Position numbers and translations under genes: made by a program. A stretch of DNA of 62,947 nt. Source: Nocardia vaccinii NBRC 15922. GTDB taxonomy: Bacteria; Actinomycetota; Actinomycetes; Mycobacteriales; Mycobacteriaceae. The notes under the pieces are model-generated. The model was not told the DNA's origin. It saw nothing but the letters and a program-made list of their open reading frames with translations, and did no database searches. Below, piece after piece: positions 17,757 to 26,546 of this stretch; position 1 is the stretch's first letter, and every line of letters begins with the position of its first letter. The stretch is from contig NZ_BDCC01000076.1 of NCBI RefSeq assembly GCF_001613305.1, forward strand, positions 1 to 62,947, read 5' to 3'.

Positions 17757-17978
17757 TTACCCGGCTCCCGATCGCCGGCCGCCCCGGCGAACCCCGGGGC
17801 GGCCGCGGGCGGGCCCAGGAATCTTGCGGCGGTAGGCGGTCGCGAAGACGTACGCGACGAGGAGGATGCCGGCACACCACGCCGAGGCGGTCCAGATCCC
17901 GGTCCCGGTGCGCCAACACCGGGCATGCGCATCGGGCAGGGTGCGCGAGAGAAGTTCGCCGGGACTGCGGCGGACCAT
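17757..17978 (-). CDS. Possible small single-pass membrane protein
   Basis: A 73-residue frame whose ATG (17978) lies 9 nt after the Nif3 stop. It has one predicted membrane helix, about WTASAWCAGILLVAYVFATA, followed by a positively charged tail. Placement in the operon between Nif3 and the zinc-ribbon gene is the main support. No family was recognised and the coding signal is weak. Confidence 0.35.
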   Translation of the reverse strand: MVRRSPGELLSRTLPDAHARCWRTGTGIWTASAWCAGILLVAYVFATAYRRKIPGPARGRPGVRRGGRRSGAG

Positions 17979-17987
17979 CAGGACAGC

Positions 17988-19112
17988 TCAGCCGTCGAGC
18001 GCGCCGAGGGTCCAGGGATCGGTGCGGACGGCGCTGACGCGGGTTTCGAGATCGGGCAGTGCGGTGCGCACGATGCGTTCGGCTTGAGCGCACCAGGGAT
18101 ACTCGGTGGCCCAGTGCGCGGCGTCGACGAGCGCGGGGCCGCCGGCGCGCAGATGTTCATCGGCGGGGTGATGGCGCAGGTCGGCGGTGACATAGGCGTC
18201 CACGCCGAGACGAGATACCTTGGCCAGGAAGGAATCTCCCGCTCCGCCGCACACCGCGACCGAGGCGATGCGTCGCTCGGGATCACCCGCCGCACGCACA
18301 CCCCAGGCGGTGACGGGCAGCGCTGCGCGGACGCGAGCGGTGAACTCCCGCAACGTTTCCGGCTCCGGGAGCTCTCCCACGCGGCCCAGACCCAGACCGG
18401 CGGGCAGGCTCGCCCGCTCGGTGACGAAATAGGCGGGCTCCTCGTACGGATGCGCCTGTCGCAGGGCGGTGAGCAGGGCCGCACGGGCTGACGGCGGCGC
18501 GACGACCTCGAGTCGGATTTCGGCCACCTGTTCCAGTTCACCGACCGTGCCGAGCACCGGATTCGCGCCCGCGACCGGCCGAAACTGCCCGATCCCCGGT
18601 ACCTGCCAACAACATTCGCGATAGTTGCCCGAGCCGCCCGCACCTGCCGCGAACAACGCGCCCAGCACTGCGTCGGAATGCTCGCGCGGGACGTTGACCG
18701 CCCATTCATCCAGGGCCGCAGTAGGTTTGGGATCGAGTGGGCCACTCACCCGCAACCCCAGCGCGTCCGCGAGCGCATCGGAGACGCCCGGTGCGGCGGA
18801 ATCGGCATTCGTGTGCGCGGTGAACAGTGCGCACCCGGCACGAATCAGCCGGTGCAGCAGCGCACCCTTCGGCGTACTCGCGGCCACGGTGTCCACCCCG
18901 CGCAGCAGCAGCGGATGGTGTACCACCAAAGCCTGTGCGCCCCAAGCGATCGCCTCGTCGACCACCGCCTCGGTGGCATCGACGGCGAACAGCACCCGGG
19001 CCACGTCCTCTCCCGGGTCACCACACACCAGCCCCACCGAATCCCACGACTCGGCCAGCCGCGGCGGATACGCCTCGTCCAGCACCGCCACGAGCCCACT
19101 CACCTGCGCCAC
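17988..19112 (-). CDS. Nif3-like dinuclear metal-centre protein (Rv2230c-like)
   Basis: A 374-residue member of the NIF3/YbgI (DUF34) family, in the long form with a PII-like insert between its two Nif3 halves. Metal-ligand motifs are visible: VHHPLLLRG near residue 65, TAHTNAD near 99, and DAAHWATEY near the C-terminus. The middle region contains PYEEPAYFV, typical of the insert. The biochemical role is disputed (hydrolase or metal insertase). The start is GTG 19112 (MAQVSG). It belongs to the conserved Rv2228c-Rv2231c block and probably shares a transcript with the genes below it. Confidence 0.9.
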   Translation of the reverse strand: MAQVSGLVAVLDEAYPPRLAESWDSVGLVCGDPGEDVARVLFAVDATEAVVDEAIAWGAQALVVHHPLLLRGVDTVAASTPKGALLHRLIRAGCALFTAHTNADSAAPGVSDALADALGLRVSGPLDPKPTAALDEWAVNVPREHSDAVLGALFAAGAGGSGNYRECCWQVPGIGQFRPVAGANPVLGTVGELEQVAEIRLEVVAPPSARAALLTALRQAHPYEEPAYFVTERASLPAGLGLGRVGELPEPETLREFTARVRAALPVTAWGVRAAGDPERRIASVAVCGGAGDSFLAKVSRLGVDAYVTADLRHHPADEHLRAGGPALVDAAHWATEYPWCAQAERIVRTALPDLETRVSAVRTDPWTLGALDG

Positions 19113-19248
19113 CCTGGAACCTCCTCCACTGCGATCATCCCGCCGCGCTCTCGGCCGTCATTCGTCGCAACCGCATTCCGAGACGTATTTCGCTCCCCGC
19201 ACGCGAGGCGGACCGGCACGATCCCGGATTCGCGTGTTCGGGCGGCGC

Positions 19249-20376
19249 TCATATACCGACCTCGCGCAGTGCCGCGACCAGGCGGTCCACCTCGGCTTCC
19301 GGACGGACCGCGAGTCGTAGATGACCTGGTCCCAGCCCCGGAAAGGTGTCGCCGCGCCGCACCGCGACGCCCACACCGGCGAGACGTTTGCGGAGCAGTT
19401 CGGCATCGGGCACCCGGATCAGCAGGAACGGGCCGTGCGCGGGTTCGTGGACCTCGATGCCCAGCGCGCGCAGCCGCGGGATCATCGCGGCGCGGTCCGC
19501 GGCGATGCGCACCGCACGCGCCTGCGATTCGGCCACCGCTACCGGATCTCCGGTCGCCGCAACGGCTTCCAATTGCAGGGCGCCCAGCGGCCAGTGCGCG
19601 CGGCCGTGCCGCACCCGCGCGAGAAGGTCCGGCGGGCCCAGGAAATATCCGCAGCGCAGGCCCGCCAACGCCCAGGTCTTGGTGAGGCTGCGCAGCACCA
19701 GGATATCTCGGAATGATTGCGCCGCAAGCGATTCCGACTCATGAGGGACCGCGTCGGCGAACGCCTCGTCCACCACGACCACCCGGCCGGGCCGCCGCAG
19801 CGCGCGAATGGTCTCGGCGGGATGCAGTACCGATGTCGGGTTGGTCGGATTGCCCAGTACCACGAGATCGGCGTCCTCGGGCACCAGCGCGGGATCGAGG
19901 GCGTAGGGCTCGTTCAGCACCACCCGGGTCACCGCCACCCCGGCCTCACGCAAGGCCAGTTCGGGTTCGGTGAACGAGGGGTGGATCACCGCGGCCAGAC
20001 GAGGCGCCAGACGTGGCAGCATCGCGAACCCCTCGGCCGCGCCCGCGAGCAACAGCACCTCGTCCGGAGTTCGCCCGTGCCGCGCCGCGACGACCCCGCG
20101 CGCCGCCAGATCCTCGGCCTGCCCCGGATACCGGCCCAATGCCGCCAGCCGCGCCGCCAGCCGCTCACGCAACCAGGCGGGCGGCCCCTCCCCCTGCACG
20201 TTCACCGCGAAATCCAGCATCCCGGGCTGCACGTCCACATCACCGTGGTGCCGCAGCTTCACCGCGTCGACCGGCCCCGATTCCAGCTCGGACCGCACGC
20301 CCCGCACCGTCGCGGGCCCAGCTGAGGGCCCCGACTCGGGCTCGCGTTCGCGATCCGCCGTGGTGTCCTCGGGCAC
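19249..20376 (-). CDS. cobC: CobC-like aminotransferase-fold enzyme (Rv2231c-like)
   Basis: A 375-residue PLP-dependent class I/II aminotransferase-fold protein. The PLP lysine is in VLRSLTKTWALAGLRCGYFL. Other family stretches are VLGNPTNPTSVLHP and VDEAFADAVP. In this gene order M. tuberculosis has Rv2231c, annotated cobC (threonine-phosphate decarboxylase type, making the aminopropanol linker of cobalamin). Histidinol-phosphate aminotransferase activity is the alternative. GTG 20376 (VPEDTTA) is preferred over 20451, since extra upstream residues would overlap the divergent ptpA further. It starts 44 bp from ptpA on the opposite strand. Confidence 0.85.
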   Translation of the reverse strand: MPEDTTADREREPESGPSAGPATVRGVRSELESGPVDAVKLRHHGDVDVQPGMLDFAVNVQGEGPPAWLRERLAARLAALGRYPGQAEDLAARGVVAARHGRTPDEVLLLAGAAEGFAMLPRLAPRLAAVIHPSFTEPELALREAGVAVTRVVLNEPYALDPALVPEDADLVVLGNPTNPTSVLHPAETIRALRRPGRVVVVDEAFADAVPHESESLAAQSFRDILVLRSLTKTWALAGLRCGYFLGPPDLLARVRHGRAHWPLGALQLEAVAATGDPVAVAESQARAVRIAADRAAMIPRLRALGIEVHEPAHGPFLLIRVPDAELLRKRLAGVGVAVRRGDTFPGLGPGHLRLAVRPEAEVDRLVAALREVGI

Positions 20377-20420
20377 AGCGATACACCCTACGTGGCCGCC
20401 CGCCGCGGCGAACCGACACA

Positions 20421-20939
20421 ATGGCTGTCGTGGGCGAACTGCACGTGACATTCATCTGCACCGGCAATATCTGCCGGTCTCCGATGGCCGAGAAAATCTT
20501 CGCGGCGAACATCGAGCGGGCCGGGCTGGCCGATCGTGTGCGGGTGAGCAGCGCGGGGACCACTCCGTGGCACGCCGGATCCGACGCCGACTCGCGAACC
20601 ACGACGGTCCTGGCCCGCCACGGCTACCCGATCGGCCACGTTGCCGCGATGATCGGCCCGGACCACCTGAGCGCCGATCTGGTCATCGCCCTGGACAGCT
20701 ACCACGACCGGGAACTGACCCGGCTCGGGGTGCCCGCGGACCGCCGTCGGCTGCTGCGCAGTTTCGATCCGCACGCCCCCGCTCCCGACGTATCCGATCC
20801 CTACTACGGCGACGACCACGACTTCGAGATGGTCCGCGAGAAGATCGAGGCGGCCATGCCCGGACTGCTGGACTGGGTGCGCGATCAGCTCGGCGAGGAA
20901 CTCGCCGGCGACACCCGAGGGTACGGCGATCCCCGATGA
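20421..20939 (+). CDS. ptpA: Low-molecular-weight protein-tyrosine phosphatase (PtpA-like)
   Basis: A 172-residue protein-tyrosine phosphatase. The active-site loop CTGNICRS (CX5R) is near residues 13-20, and SDPYYGDDHDFE carries the acid Asp and the following tyrosines. In M. tuberculosis PtpA (Rv2234) is secreted into macrophages and blocks phagosome acidification. Here only phosphatase identity is shown, not secretion. The start is ATG 20421 or GTG 20430. It is coupled to the SURF1 gene by an ATGA overlap, as in the mycobacterial Rv2234-Rv2235 pair, but the neighbouring ptkA kinase gene of mycobacteria is absent. Confidence 0.9.
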   Translation: MAVVGELHVTFICTGNICRSPMAEKIFAANIERAGLADRVRVSSAGTTPWHAGSDADSRTTTVLARHGYPIGHVAAMIGPDHLSADLVIALDSYHDRELTRLGVPADRRRLLRSFDPHAPAPDVSDPYYGDDHDFEMVREKIEAAMPGLLDWVRDQLGEELAGDTRGYGDPR

Positions 20940-21922
20940 ACCTGCTGCGACGGCTGTCCTTCCTGCTCCGGCCGAGCTGGGCGATTCTGGCCGTGGTGGT
21001 CGTCGCGTTCGCATACCTGTGCTTCACGGTGCTCGCGCCCTGGCAGCTGGGCAAGAACGTCTCGACCTCGCATCGGAACAATCTGATCGCCGATTCGGTC
21101 AACGCCGCGCCCGTCCCGGTGGGGCGGTTCCTGGCCGATCCGAAGGCCGAGGACACCGAATGGCGGCGGGTCACGGCCACCGGCGGCTATGTGCCCGGCT
21201 CGACGGTGCTCGAGCGGCTGCAACGCCTGGACGATAAACCCGCGTACGGGGTCCTGGCCGAATTCCGTCTCGACGACGGCCGCACCCTGCTGGTCGACCG
21301 CGGCCTGGTCGGCGCGGCCGACGGCGCCCAGCTGCCGGCCATCGCCGAACCACCGGCCGGGCAGCAGCGCATCGAGGGCCGGGTGCGCAAGTCCGAGGGC
21401 GTCATCCCGGGCAAGGACCCGATGACGCAGGACGGCTACCGGCAGGTGTACTCCATCGACACCACGCAGTTGTCCAGCGTGCTGGGCACCCCGCTCACCG
21501 CGATCCCGACCGGCGGCGCGGGCGGTTACCTGCAGTTGAGCGACGGCCAGCCCGGGGGGTTCACCCCCCAGCCGCTGCCACAACTCGACGCGGGCCCCTA
21601 CCTGTCCTACGGATTGCAATGGATCGCGTTCGGCGTCATGGCTCCGCTCGGTCTCGGCTATTTCGTGTATGCCGAGATCCGCGAGCGTCGCCGCGAACGT
21701 GGTACGGCGCCACAGATTTCCGTCTCCGCCGCCGAGCCCGCGACCGCGGCGACCGCTTCGACCCCGCGTCCGGCCGAACCGCCCACTACAGCAGAATTTT
21801 CCCCAGCCGCAGCCGACGATGCTCCGGAAACGGCCGGTGCCACAACCGAACCGGACCCAGTGCCACAGGTCCGCACCAACGCCGAACGTCTCGCCGACCG
21901 ATACGGCGGCATGCGTCGCTGA
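20936..21922 (+). CDS. SURF1-family cytochrome oxidase assembly protein (Rv2235-like)
   Basis: A 328-residue SURF1 protein with the classic layout. An N-terminal membrane helix (WAILAVVVVAFAYLCFTVLA) is followed by an extracytoplasmic domain with WRRVTATGGYVPGSTVL and RTLLVDRGLVGAA. A second helix comes near residue 220 (QWIAFGVMAPLGLGYFVYAE). SURF1 proteins help insert heme into cytochrome c oxidase. An additional Pro/Ala/Thr-rich cytoplasmic tail of about 90 residues follows, probably disordered. Start ATG 20936 overlaps the ptpA stop by 4 bp. Confidence 0.9.
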   Translation: MNLLRRLSFLLRPSWAILAVVVVAFAYLCFTVLAPWQLGKNVSTSHRNNLIADSVNAAPVPVGRFLADPKAEDTEWRRVTATGGYVPGSTVLERLQRLDDKPAYGVLAEFRLDDGRTLLVDRGLVGAADGAQLPAIAEPPAGQQRIEGRVRKSEGVIPGKDPMTQDGYRQVYSIDTTQLSSVLGTPLTAIPTGGAGGYLQLSDGQPGGFTPQPLPQLDAGPYLSYGLQWIAFGVMAPLGLGYFVYAEIRERRRERGTAPQISVSAAEPATAATASTPRPAEPPTTAEFSPAAADDAPETAGATTEPDPVPQVRTNAERLADRYGGMRR

Positions 21923-22159
21923 ACGGGGCGCCGAGGCATCGGGCTGGATTGCCCGAGGTTCGTCGCCGTGTTCCGCATCGGGTCCGCCGCATGGCGGCGT
22001 CGGGTCGTGGGGGGCGAAGATCAACAAACCGTTAAAGTTGTATCAGGTGTGTCGGGAAGTCTGGTCGACGAATTCGTTCTCGAGTTCAGGAGAGGACTTC
22101 AGTGCGCACGCCACATCGTAGAAACGCCCGGCGGTCTCGTCCGGGTCCGGCCCCGAGGC

Positions 22160-23659
22160 ATGGTCGCGATGGATGACGTGACGCCGTTCGCGGTCGTGCT
22201 GTTGATCGCCTCGCTCGTGGGCCTGGTGGCGGTGCTGTCCAATCGGCTGGGCGAATGGTTGCCGGTTCCCGCGCCCGCCCTTTTTCTGATCGGCTCCGCG
22301 GCGGCCTCGGACATCTGGCCGAGTCTGGGGAGGATCCCGATCACCGTGGTCGAGGAGATCGTCACCGTGGCGCTGGTGGTGATCCTGTTCGACGGCGGTA
22401 TGCAGATCGGCTGGCGGCGGTTCCGGGCCAATGCGGGGGCCATCACCTGGATCGGAGTGGCAGGAACACTCGTGACGGCCGCCGCGGTGGCGTTCGCCGC
22501 GCATACCTGCTTCGGGCTCGACTGGCGCATCGCACTTCTGCTGGGCACCGCGTTGTCGCCGACCGACCCCGCGGTGGTGTTCTCGGTGCTGGGACGTCGT
22601 CAGATCGCCGGGCGGGGCGGCGTCGTCCTGCAGGGCGAATCGGGGGCCAACGATCCGGTCGGTATCGCCCTGCTGGTGGTGCTGCTCGGTGCGAGCCGGA
22701 TCGATATGCAGTCGATCGGTTCGATCCTGGGCGAATTCGCGGTGCAGATCATCGTCGGCGCGGCGGCCGGGCTGGCCGGCGGGCTGGGGTTGCTGTGGTT
22801 CATGCGGCGGGTGCCGCTGCCGGCCGCGGGCCTGTATTCGCTGCGCGTGCTGATGTGCGTGATCGCCATCTACGGCGCCACGACGCTCGCACACGGTTCC
22901 GGATTCCTGGCCGTCCTGGTGGCGGGGATCGTCATCGGCGGCCAGCGCGCGCCCTATCGCGCCGATATCGAACGATTCCATTCGGCGCTGGCCAGTCTGG
23001 GCGAGATCGTGGCGTTCGTGATGCTCGGATTCACCATCCAGGTCACCGGCCCGCACGGCGTGGTCGACGGCGGCGCGTGGTGGATCGGGCTGCTGCTGGC
23101 GGTCCTGCTGACCCTGGTGGTGCGGCCGCTCCTGGTCGGCGCGCTGATCTGGCGGATGCGCCTGGCCATGGGTGAACGGCTGTTCATACTGTGGACCGGG
23201 CTCAAGGGCGCGGTGCCGATTCTGCTGGGCACGTACATTCTGCGAGCCGGTGTTCCCGACGCTCAGCGCGCCTACGAGATCATCTTCGTGGTGGTGGCCT
23301 TCTCGGTCATCGTGCAGGGCAGCGTTGTTCCCTTCCTGGCGCGGCGGCTCGGCATCCCGTTGCAGACGGTGAATCCGCGACCGTGGACGATGAACGCCCG
23401 TTTCGAGGAGGAACCCGACAGTCTGCACCGTTTCACCGTCGCCGCCGGTTCGGTCGCCGACGGGACCACGGTCGCCGAACTCCCCTCCGACGACCTGTGG
23501 GTGAGCGTCATCATCCGGCGCGGACGCCTGGTCACCGTCACCCCGGAAACTCTGCTGCTCAGCGGGGACGAGGTAATGGTCCTGGCCGAACCGGGTTCCC
23601 GGGCAACGGTTTCCAGCCTGTTCACCTCGGATACCATCGGGCCACAACAATCTTCCTGA
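22160..23659 (+). CDS. CPA1-family Na+(K+)/H+ antiporter with TrkA-C domain
   Basis: A 499-residue monovalent cation/proton antiporter of the NhaP2/CvrA type. It has about 12 membrane segments and the core motif TALSPTDPAVVFSVLGRR, where the Asp pair marks the ion site, with LQGESGANDPVGIALL after it. A C-terminal TrkA-C-like domain (VAAGSVADGTTVAEL and the following strands) probably gates transport by ligand. The start is ATG 22160 or 22169; the frame opens to 21968 but that part is unlike the family. The gene lies between SURF1 and cobD, which are next to each other in M. tuberculosis, so it was probably inserted here. Confidence 0.88.
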   Translation: MVAMDDVTPFAVVLLIASLVGLVAVLSNRLGEWLPVPAPALFLIGSAAASDIWPSLGRIPITVVEEIVTVALVVILFDGGMQIGWRRFRANAGAITWIGVAGTLVTAAAVAFAAHTCFGLDWRIALLLGTALSPTDPAVVFSVLGRRQIAGRGGVVLQGESGANDPVGIALLVVLLGASRIDMQSIGSILGEFAVQIIVGAAAGLAGGLGLLWFMRRVPLPAAGLYSLRVLMCVIAIYGATTLAHGSGFLAVLVAGIVIGGQRAPYRADIERFHSALASLGEIVAFVMLGFTIQVTGPHGVVDGGAWWIGLLLAVLLTLVVRPLLVGALIWRMRLAMGERLFILWTGLKGAVPILLGTYILRAGVPDAQRAYEIIFVVVAFSVIVQGSVVPFLARRLGIPLQTVNPRPWTMNARFEEEPDSLHRFTVAAGSVADGTTVAELPSDDLWVSVIIRRGRLVTVTPETLLLSGDEVMVLAEPGSRATVSSLFTSDTIGPQQSS

Positions 23660-23697
23660 AATTCGCGTACTCGGCAGGCCGATTCCCGCGCAAACGA

Positions 23698-24675
23698 TCA
23701 CCGCCGCGAATCCGCGACAGGTTCCGGCGACAAGAGAACGAGGGCGGCGGCGGTGAGGGCGGCGCCCGATTGGACGGCCTCCGAAAGACGTACGGCGCGA
23801 CGAAGATCCGCGACGACCGGCGCGGGGCCGTCGCCGAGGGTGGGCCGCAGTTCCGTGCCGTAGCGGTATCGGGTGCGACCGCCCAGCTGAACGCCCAGCG
23901 CGCCGGCCATCGCGGATTCGGCCACGCCCGCATTGGGACTCGGATGTTTCGCGGCATCGCGACGCCAGGTGCGTAGCGCCGCGACGGAACGTCCGCCGAT
24001 CAGTGGGGCCAGGGCGGCGGTCAGCACACCGCTCACCCTGGCCGGGAGCAGGTTGGCCAGGTCGTCGGTACGAGCGGCGGCCCAACCGAAGTCGCGATAG
24101 CGCTCGTCGCGGTAACCGACCATCGCGTCCAAGGTGTTCACCGCGCGATAGGCCAGCAGGCCCGGAATACCGGCCAGCGCACCCCAGATCAGCGGCGCCA
24201 CGGTCGCATCCGAGGTGTTCTCGGCAATGGATTCGACTGCCGCGCGGGCCAATCCATCCGCATCGAGCACCTCCGGATCGCGCCCGCACAGCGATGGCAG
24301 CAGCGCGCGGGCCCGGCCCAGATCCTCCGCCTCCAGCGCATCGGCCATCGCGCGCCCGGTCCGCGCCAAGGTCGTGCCACCCAGAACGGTCCAGGTCGTC
24401 AGCGCGGTCAGGCCCGCGGCGGCGGCGAACCGGATGATCGTCCGATCTCCTCGCGTCACCCTGTCGGCGGCCACACCCAGCACAGCGGTCCCCCCGACGA
24501 GTACGACCTCGTGCACCACCCCGGACATCCGGCTGTTCCGATAGCTCACCGACTCCAATGCCGCGGCCGCCGAACCGAATCCGGCCACCGGATGCCATCG
24601 CCGCGGATCCCCCAACACCCGGTCCAGCCCGAAGCCCAGCACCAACCCGACAGCCGTCGACATCCGCTCACGCAC
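23698..24675 (-). CDS. cobD: Adenosylcobinamide-phosphate synthase (CobD/CbiB, Rv2236c-like)
   Basis: A 325-residue membrane protein that joins the aminopropanol arm to adenosylcobyric acid in cobalamin synthesis. Family landmarks include LDRVLGDPRRWHPVAGFG near the N-terminus, ESIAENTSDATVAPLIWGA in the middle, NTLDAMVGYRDERYRDFGWA, and PSPNAGVAESAMAGALGVQL near the C-terminus. The start is GTG 24675 or ATG 24663. With cobC and the RNase HI/phosphatase fusion it shows that this chromosomal block carries cobalamin tail genes. No cobalamin riboswitch was seen upstream. Confidence 0.93.
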   Translation of the reverse strand: MRERMSTAVGLVLGFGLDRVLGDPRRWHPVAGFGSAAAALESVSYRNSRMSGVVHEVVLVGGTAVLGVAADRVTRGDRTIIRFAAAAGLTALTTWTVLGGTTLARTGRAMADALEAEDLGRARALLPSLCGRDPEVLDADGLARAAVESIAENTSDATVAPLIWGALAGIPGLLAYRAVNTLDAMVGYRDERYRDFGWAAARTDDLANLLPARVSGVLTAALAPLIGGRSVAALRTWRRDAAKHPSPNAGVAESAMAGALGVQLGGRTRYRYGTELRPTLGDGPAPVVADLRRAVRLSEAVQSGAALTAAALVLLSPEPVADSRR

Positions 24676-24904
24676 CGATCGAGACTAACGTGGCAGGTCA
24701 CCGCGCGGTGCAAACCGGGTTCATCGCCACCGGCGCCGCACCGTCGCCCGACGGCGATTCGCGGCGGCGCCGACATCCCGTCCCGTCGGATCGCCGGCGC
24801 GGGCAGCATCGTCGTGTCACATATCCAGCGGTGATTTCGTCCACCTGGTGACCGATAGGCTCGGCTCACGCCACGCGGCGCGGGCGAGGAGTGAGGATTG
24901 CACA

Positions 24905-25831
24905 GTGACCGACGAACGCCCTGACGATATCGACCAGGCCGAGCTCGCCCGGCAGTTCGAGGAGCATCGGCAGTACCTGCGGCGGCTGGCATACAGCACG
25001 CTGGGCAGCCTCAGCGACGCCGATGACGTCGTGCAGGAGGCGTGGCTGCGATTGCAGCGCTGGCACGACCATCGCGCCCCGGGTGAGCGGATCGAGAATC
25101 TGCGGGCCTGGCTGTCCACCGTCACCGGGCGGCTCGCGCTCGATCAGCTGGGTTCGGCGCGCGCCCGCCGCGAACAGTACGTCGGGGAGTGGCTGCCGGA
25201 GCCGCAGGTGAGTACGGGCGACGATCCCGCCGACCGGATCACCCAGGACGAACGCGTCACCACCGCGCTGCTGGTGGTGCTCGAATCGCTCACCCCCGCC
25301 GAACGCACCGCGTTCGTCCTGCAGGAGGTGTTCGGCATGTCCGGCCCCGAGGTGGCCGAGGTGGTCGGCCGCACCCCGGCGGCCGTACGGCAGCTGGCCT
25401 CCCGGGCCCGCAAACACGTCGAGGAGGGCACCCCGCGCTTCCCCGCGAGCGCCGACGAGCACGGCAAGGTGGTCTCCGCCTTCGCGCTGGCCTGGCGCAC
25501 CGGCGATATGGGCGCACTGCTGGGCCTGCTGGACCGCAACGTGGTTCTCACCGCCGACGGCGGTGGCAAGGTCCCGGCCGTCCGCCAGCCCGTGCGCGGC
25601 GCCGAACTGATCGCCAAGCTGTTCCTCGGCTGGTATCGAGCCACATCGGGCGCGTGGGGCCGAGAGGTGCGAGTCAACGGCGAACCCGGCCTCCTGGTCT
25701 TCGACGGCACCTACCCCGGAGTGATGTCCTTCACCGTCGACCAGGGCGCCATCACCGCCATCCACGTGGTCCGCAACCCCGACAAACTCCGCCACCTGCC
25801 CGAAGAGTCGGAGCCCGACTGGTACCTGTGA
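24905..25831 (+). CDS. ECF41-type RNA polymerase sigma factor (SigJ-like)
   Basis: A 308-residue extracytoplasmic-function sigma factor with region 2 (LGSLSDADDVVQEAWLRLQR), region 4 (LTPAERTAFVLQEVFGMSGP) and a C-terminal SnoaL/NTF2-like extension. The extension holds the motifs WLPEP (linker), DGGGK and NPDKL, which define the ECF41 group. In that group the extension replaces an anti-sigma factor and controls activity. ECF41 genes are usually beside a carboxymuconolactone decarboxylase or oxidoreductase gene; none is adjacent here. GTG 24905 (VTDERPD) is chosen as it starts the domain; the frame opens to 24848. Confidence 0.92.
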   Translation: MTDERPDDIDQAELARQFEEHRQYLRRLAYSTLGSLSDADDVVQEAWLRLQRWHDHRAPGERIENLRAWLSTVTGRLALDQLGSARARREQYVGEWLPEPQVSTGDDPADRITQDERVTTALLVVLESLTPAERTAFVLQEVFGMSGPEVAEVVGRTPAAVRQLASRARKHVEEGTPRFPASADEHGKVVSAFALAWRTGDMGALLGLLDRNVVLTADGGGKVPAVRQPVRGAELIAKLFLGWYRATSGAWGREVRVNGEPGLLVFDGTYPGVMSFTVDQGAITAIHVVRNPDKLRHLPEESEPDWYL

Positions 25832-25865
25832 GCACCCGGCAACCAGGTGCGGAAATGTGCTCACA
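25827..25865. terminator. Bidirectional hairpin after sigma-factor gene
   Basis: Perfect 9-bp arms TGTGAGCAC (25827-25835) and GTGCTCACA (25857-25865) with a 21-nt loop, overlapping both the sigma-factor stop and the stop of the converging small gene. No T-tract follows, as is usual in high-GC actinobacteria. A bidirectional terminator is the simplest reading. Confidence 0.55.
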
Positions 25866-26064
25866 AGGCATCGTCGACAGCCAACATGAATGCCGCCTCC
25901 AGGTGAACGAGACATTCGTCCGGGGGATGGTGGCGATGGACGAACCGCAGCTGTCGAGCCCGTTCCCTAGTCAGCTCGATCAGGTGCACCTGACACATGA
26001 ACTCGGCCAGCAGACCGTCCGCGTGGACGAACGTCCGATGTCCCAGTGGCTCTGGAAGTGTCAT
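25861..26064 (-). CDS. Small conserved-looking protein, function unknown
   Basis: A 67-residue product starting MTLPEPLGHRTFVHADGLLA and continuing with FMCQVHLIELTRERARQLRF. The ATG overlaps the preceding gene's stop by 4 bp (ATGA), so translation is coupled. It is His-rich with no recognised family. Small downstream partners of this size appear next to similar genes in Nocardia, though this is recollection, not a search. Confidence 0.45.
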   Translation of the reverse strand: MTLPEPLGHRTFVHADGLLAEFMCQVHLIELTRERARQLRFVHRHHPPDECLVHLEAAFMLAVDDAL

Positions 26065-26318
26065 AGATCCACCCCGGCGCGCCGCCCAACCGGAGATAGG
26101 CGTGCCCAGAATTCACCTCGTACCTTGTCCCACAACCAATCCAATGCCGGATGACGTTCCCGAGCAGCCACCAGATCGGTACCGATCGGAAACACTACCG
26201 CCTCCGCATCACGGGCCATGTTGCGCACCAATGTGATCTCGATCGACCTCGCTCTGTCTCCGGTCGCGCGCCATACGACTTCCATCCCGTTCCCCTCGGT
26301 GCGATACACAGCGTCCAT
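26061..26318 (-). CDS. Hypothetical protein, first gene of a two-gene operon
   Basis: An 85-residue protein (MDAVYRTEGNGMEVVWRATG, then IEITLVRNMARDAEAVVFPI). The balanced hydrophobic pattern and the 4-bp overlap with the next gene support coding. ATG 26318 has GAGG upstream; the frame opens further to 26471, but that part looks unlike protein. Its composition is less GC-extreme than the core genes, as in the next four genes, which suggests acquired DNA. No function can be assigned. Confidence 0.5.
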   Translation of the reverse strand: MDAVYRTEGNGMEVVWRATGDRARSIEITLVRNMARDAEAVVFPIGTDLVAARERHPALDWLWDKVRGEFWARLSPVGRRAGVDL

Positions 26319-26500
26319 ACCGCGCCTCAGCCCGGTCGAACAGTCTCGGATGCGAACGGACCGGACGCGGGTTCGCACCGAAATCCATAGGCGTCCAACG
26401 AAGTCACCGAAACTCCTTGTCCTACTTCTCAGTTCATGGGTGTTGGACATCTGCAATGCCTGGCCGATCAAGAGTCTCGCGACATATGGGGACGAATTAA

Positions 26501-26527
26501 CCCGATAATCGGGACACTCGGGGACAC
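26501..26527. promoter_or_regulatory. Operator candidate upstream of HTH-DUF5919-like gene
   Basis: The palindrome CCCGAT-A-ATCGGG (26501-26513) overlaps two direct copies of GGGACAC (26511-26517 and 26521-26527), 20 bp upstream of the HTH gene start. This arrangement fits autoregulation by the helix-turn-helix protein encoded just downstream. Confidence 0.5.
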
Positions 26528-26546
26528 TTCTTCATAGGCTGACAAC

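Noticed and set aside
22043..24598. 851-codon minus-strand frame over the antiporter and cobD
   Set aside because: Shadow frame; Arg/Gly-rich with no recognisable domain, while the opposite and alternative frames encode clear proteins.
24676..24904. Possible cobalamin riboswitch upstream of cobD
   Set aside because: No B12-box sequence was found in this interval on the strand read into cobD.
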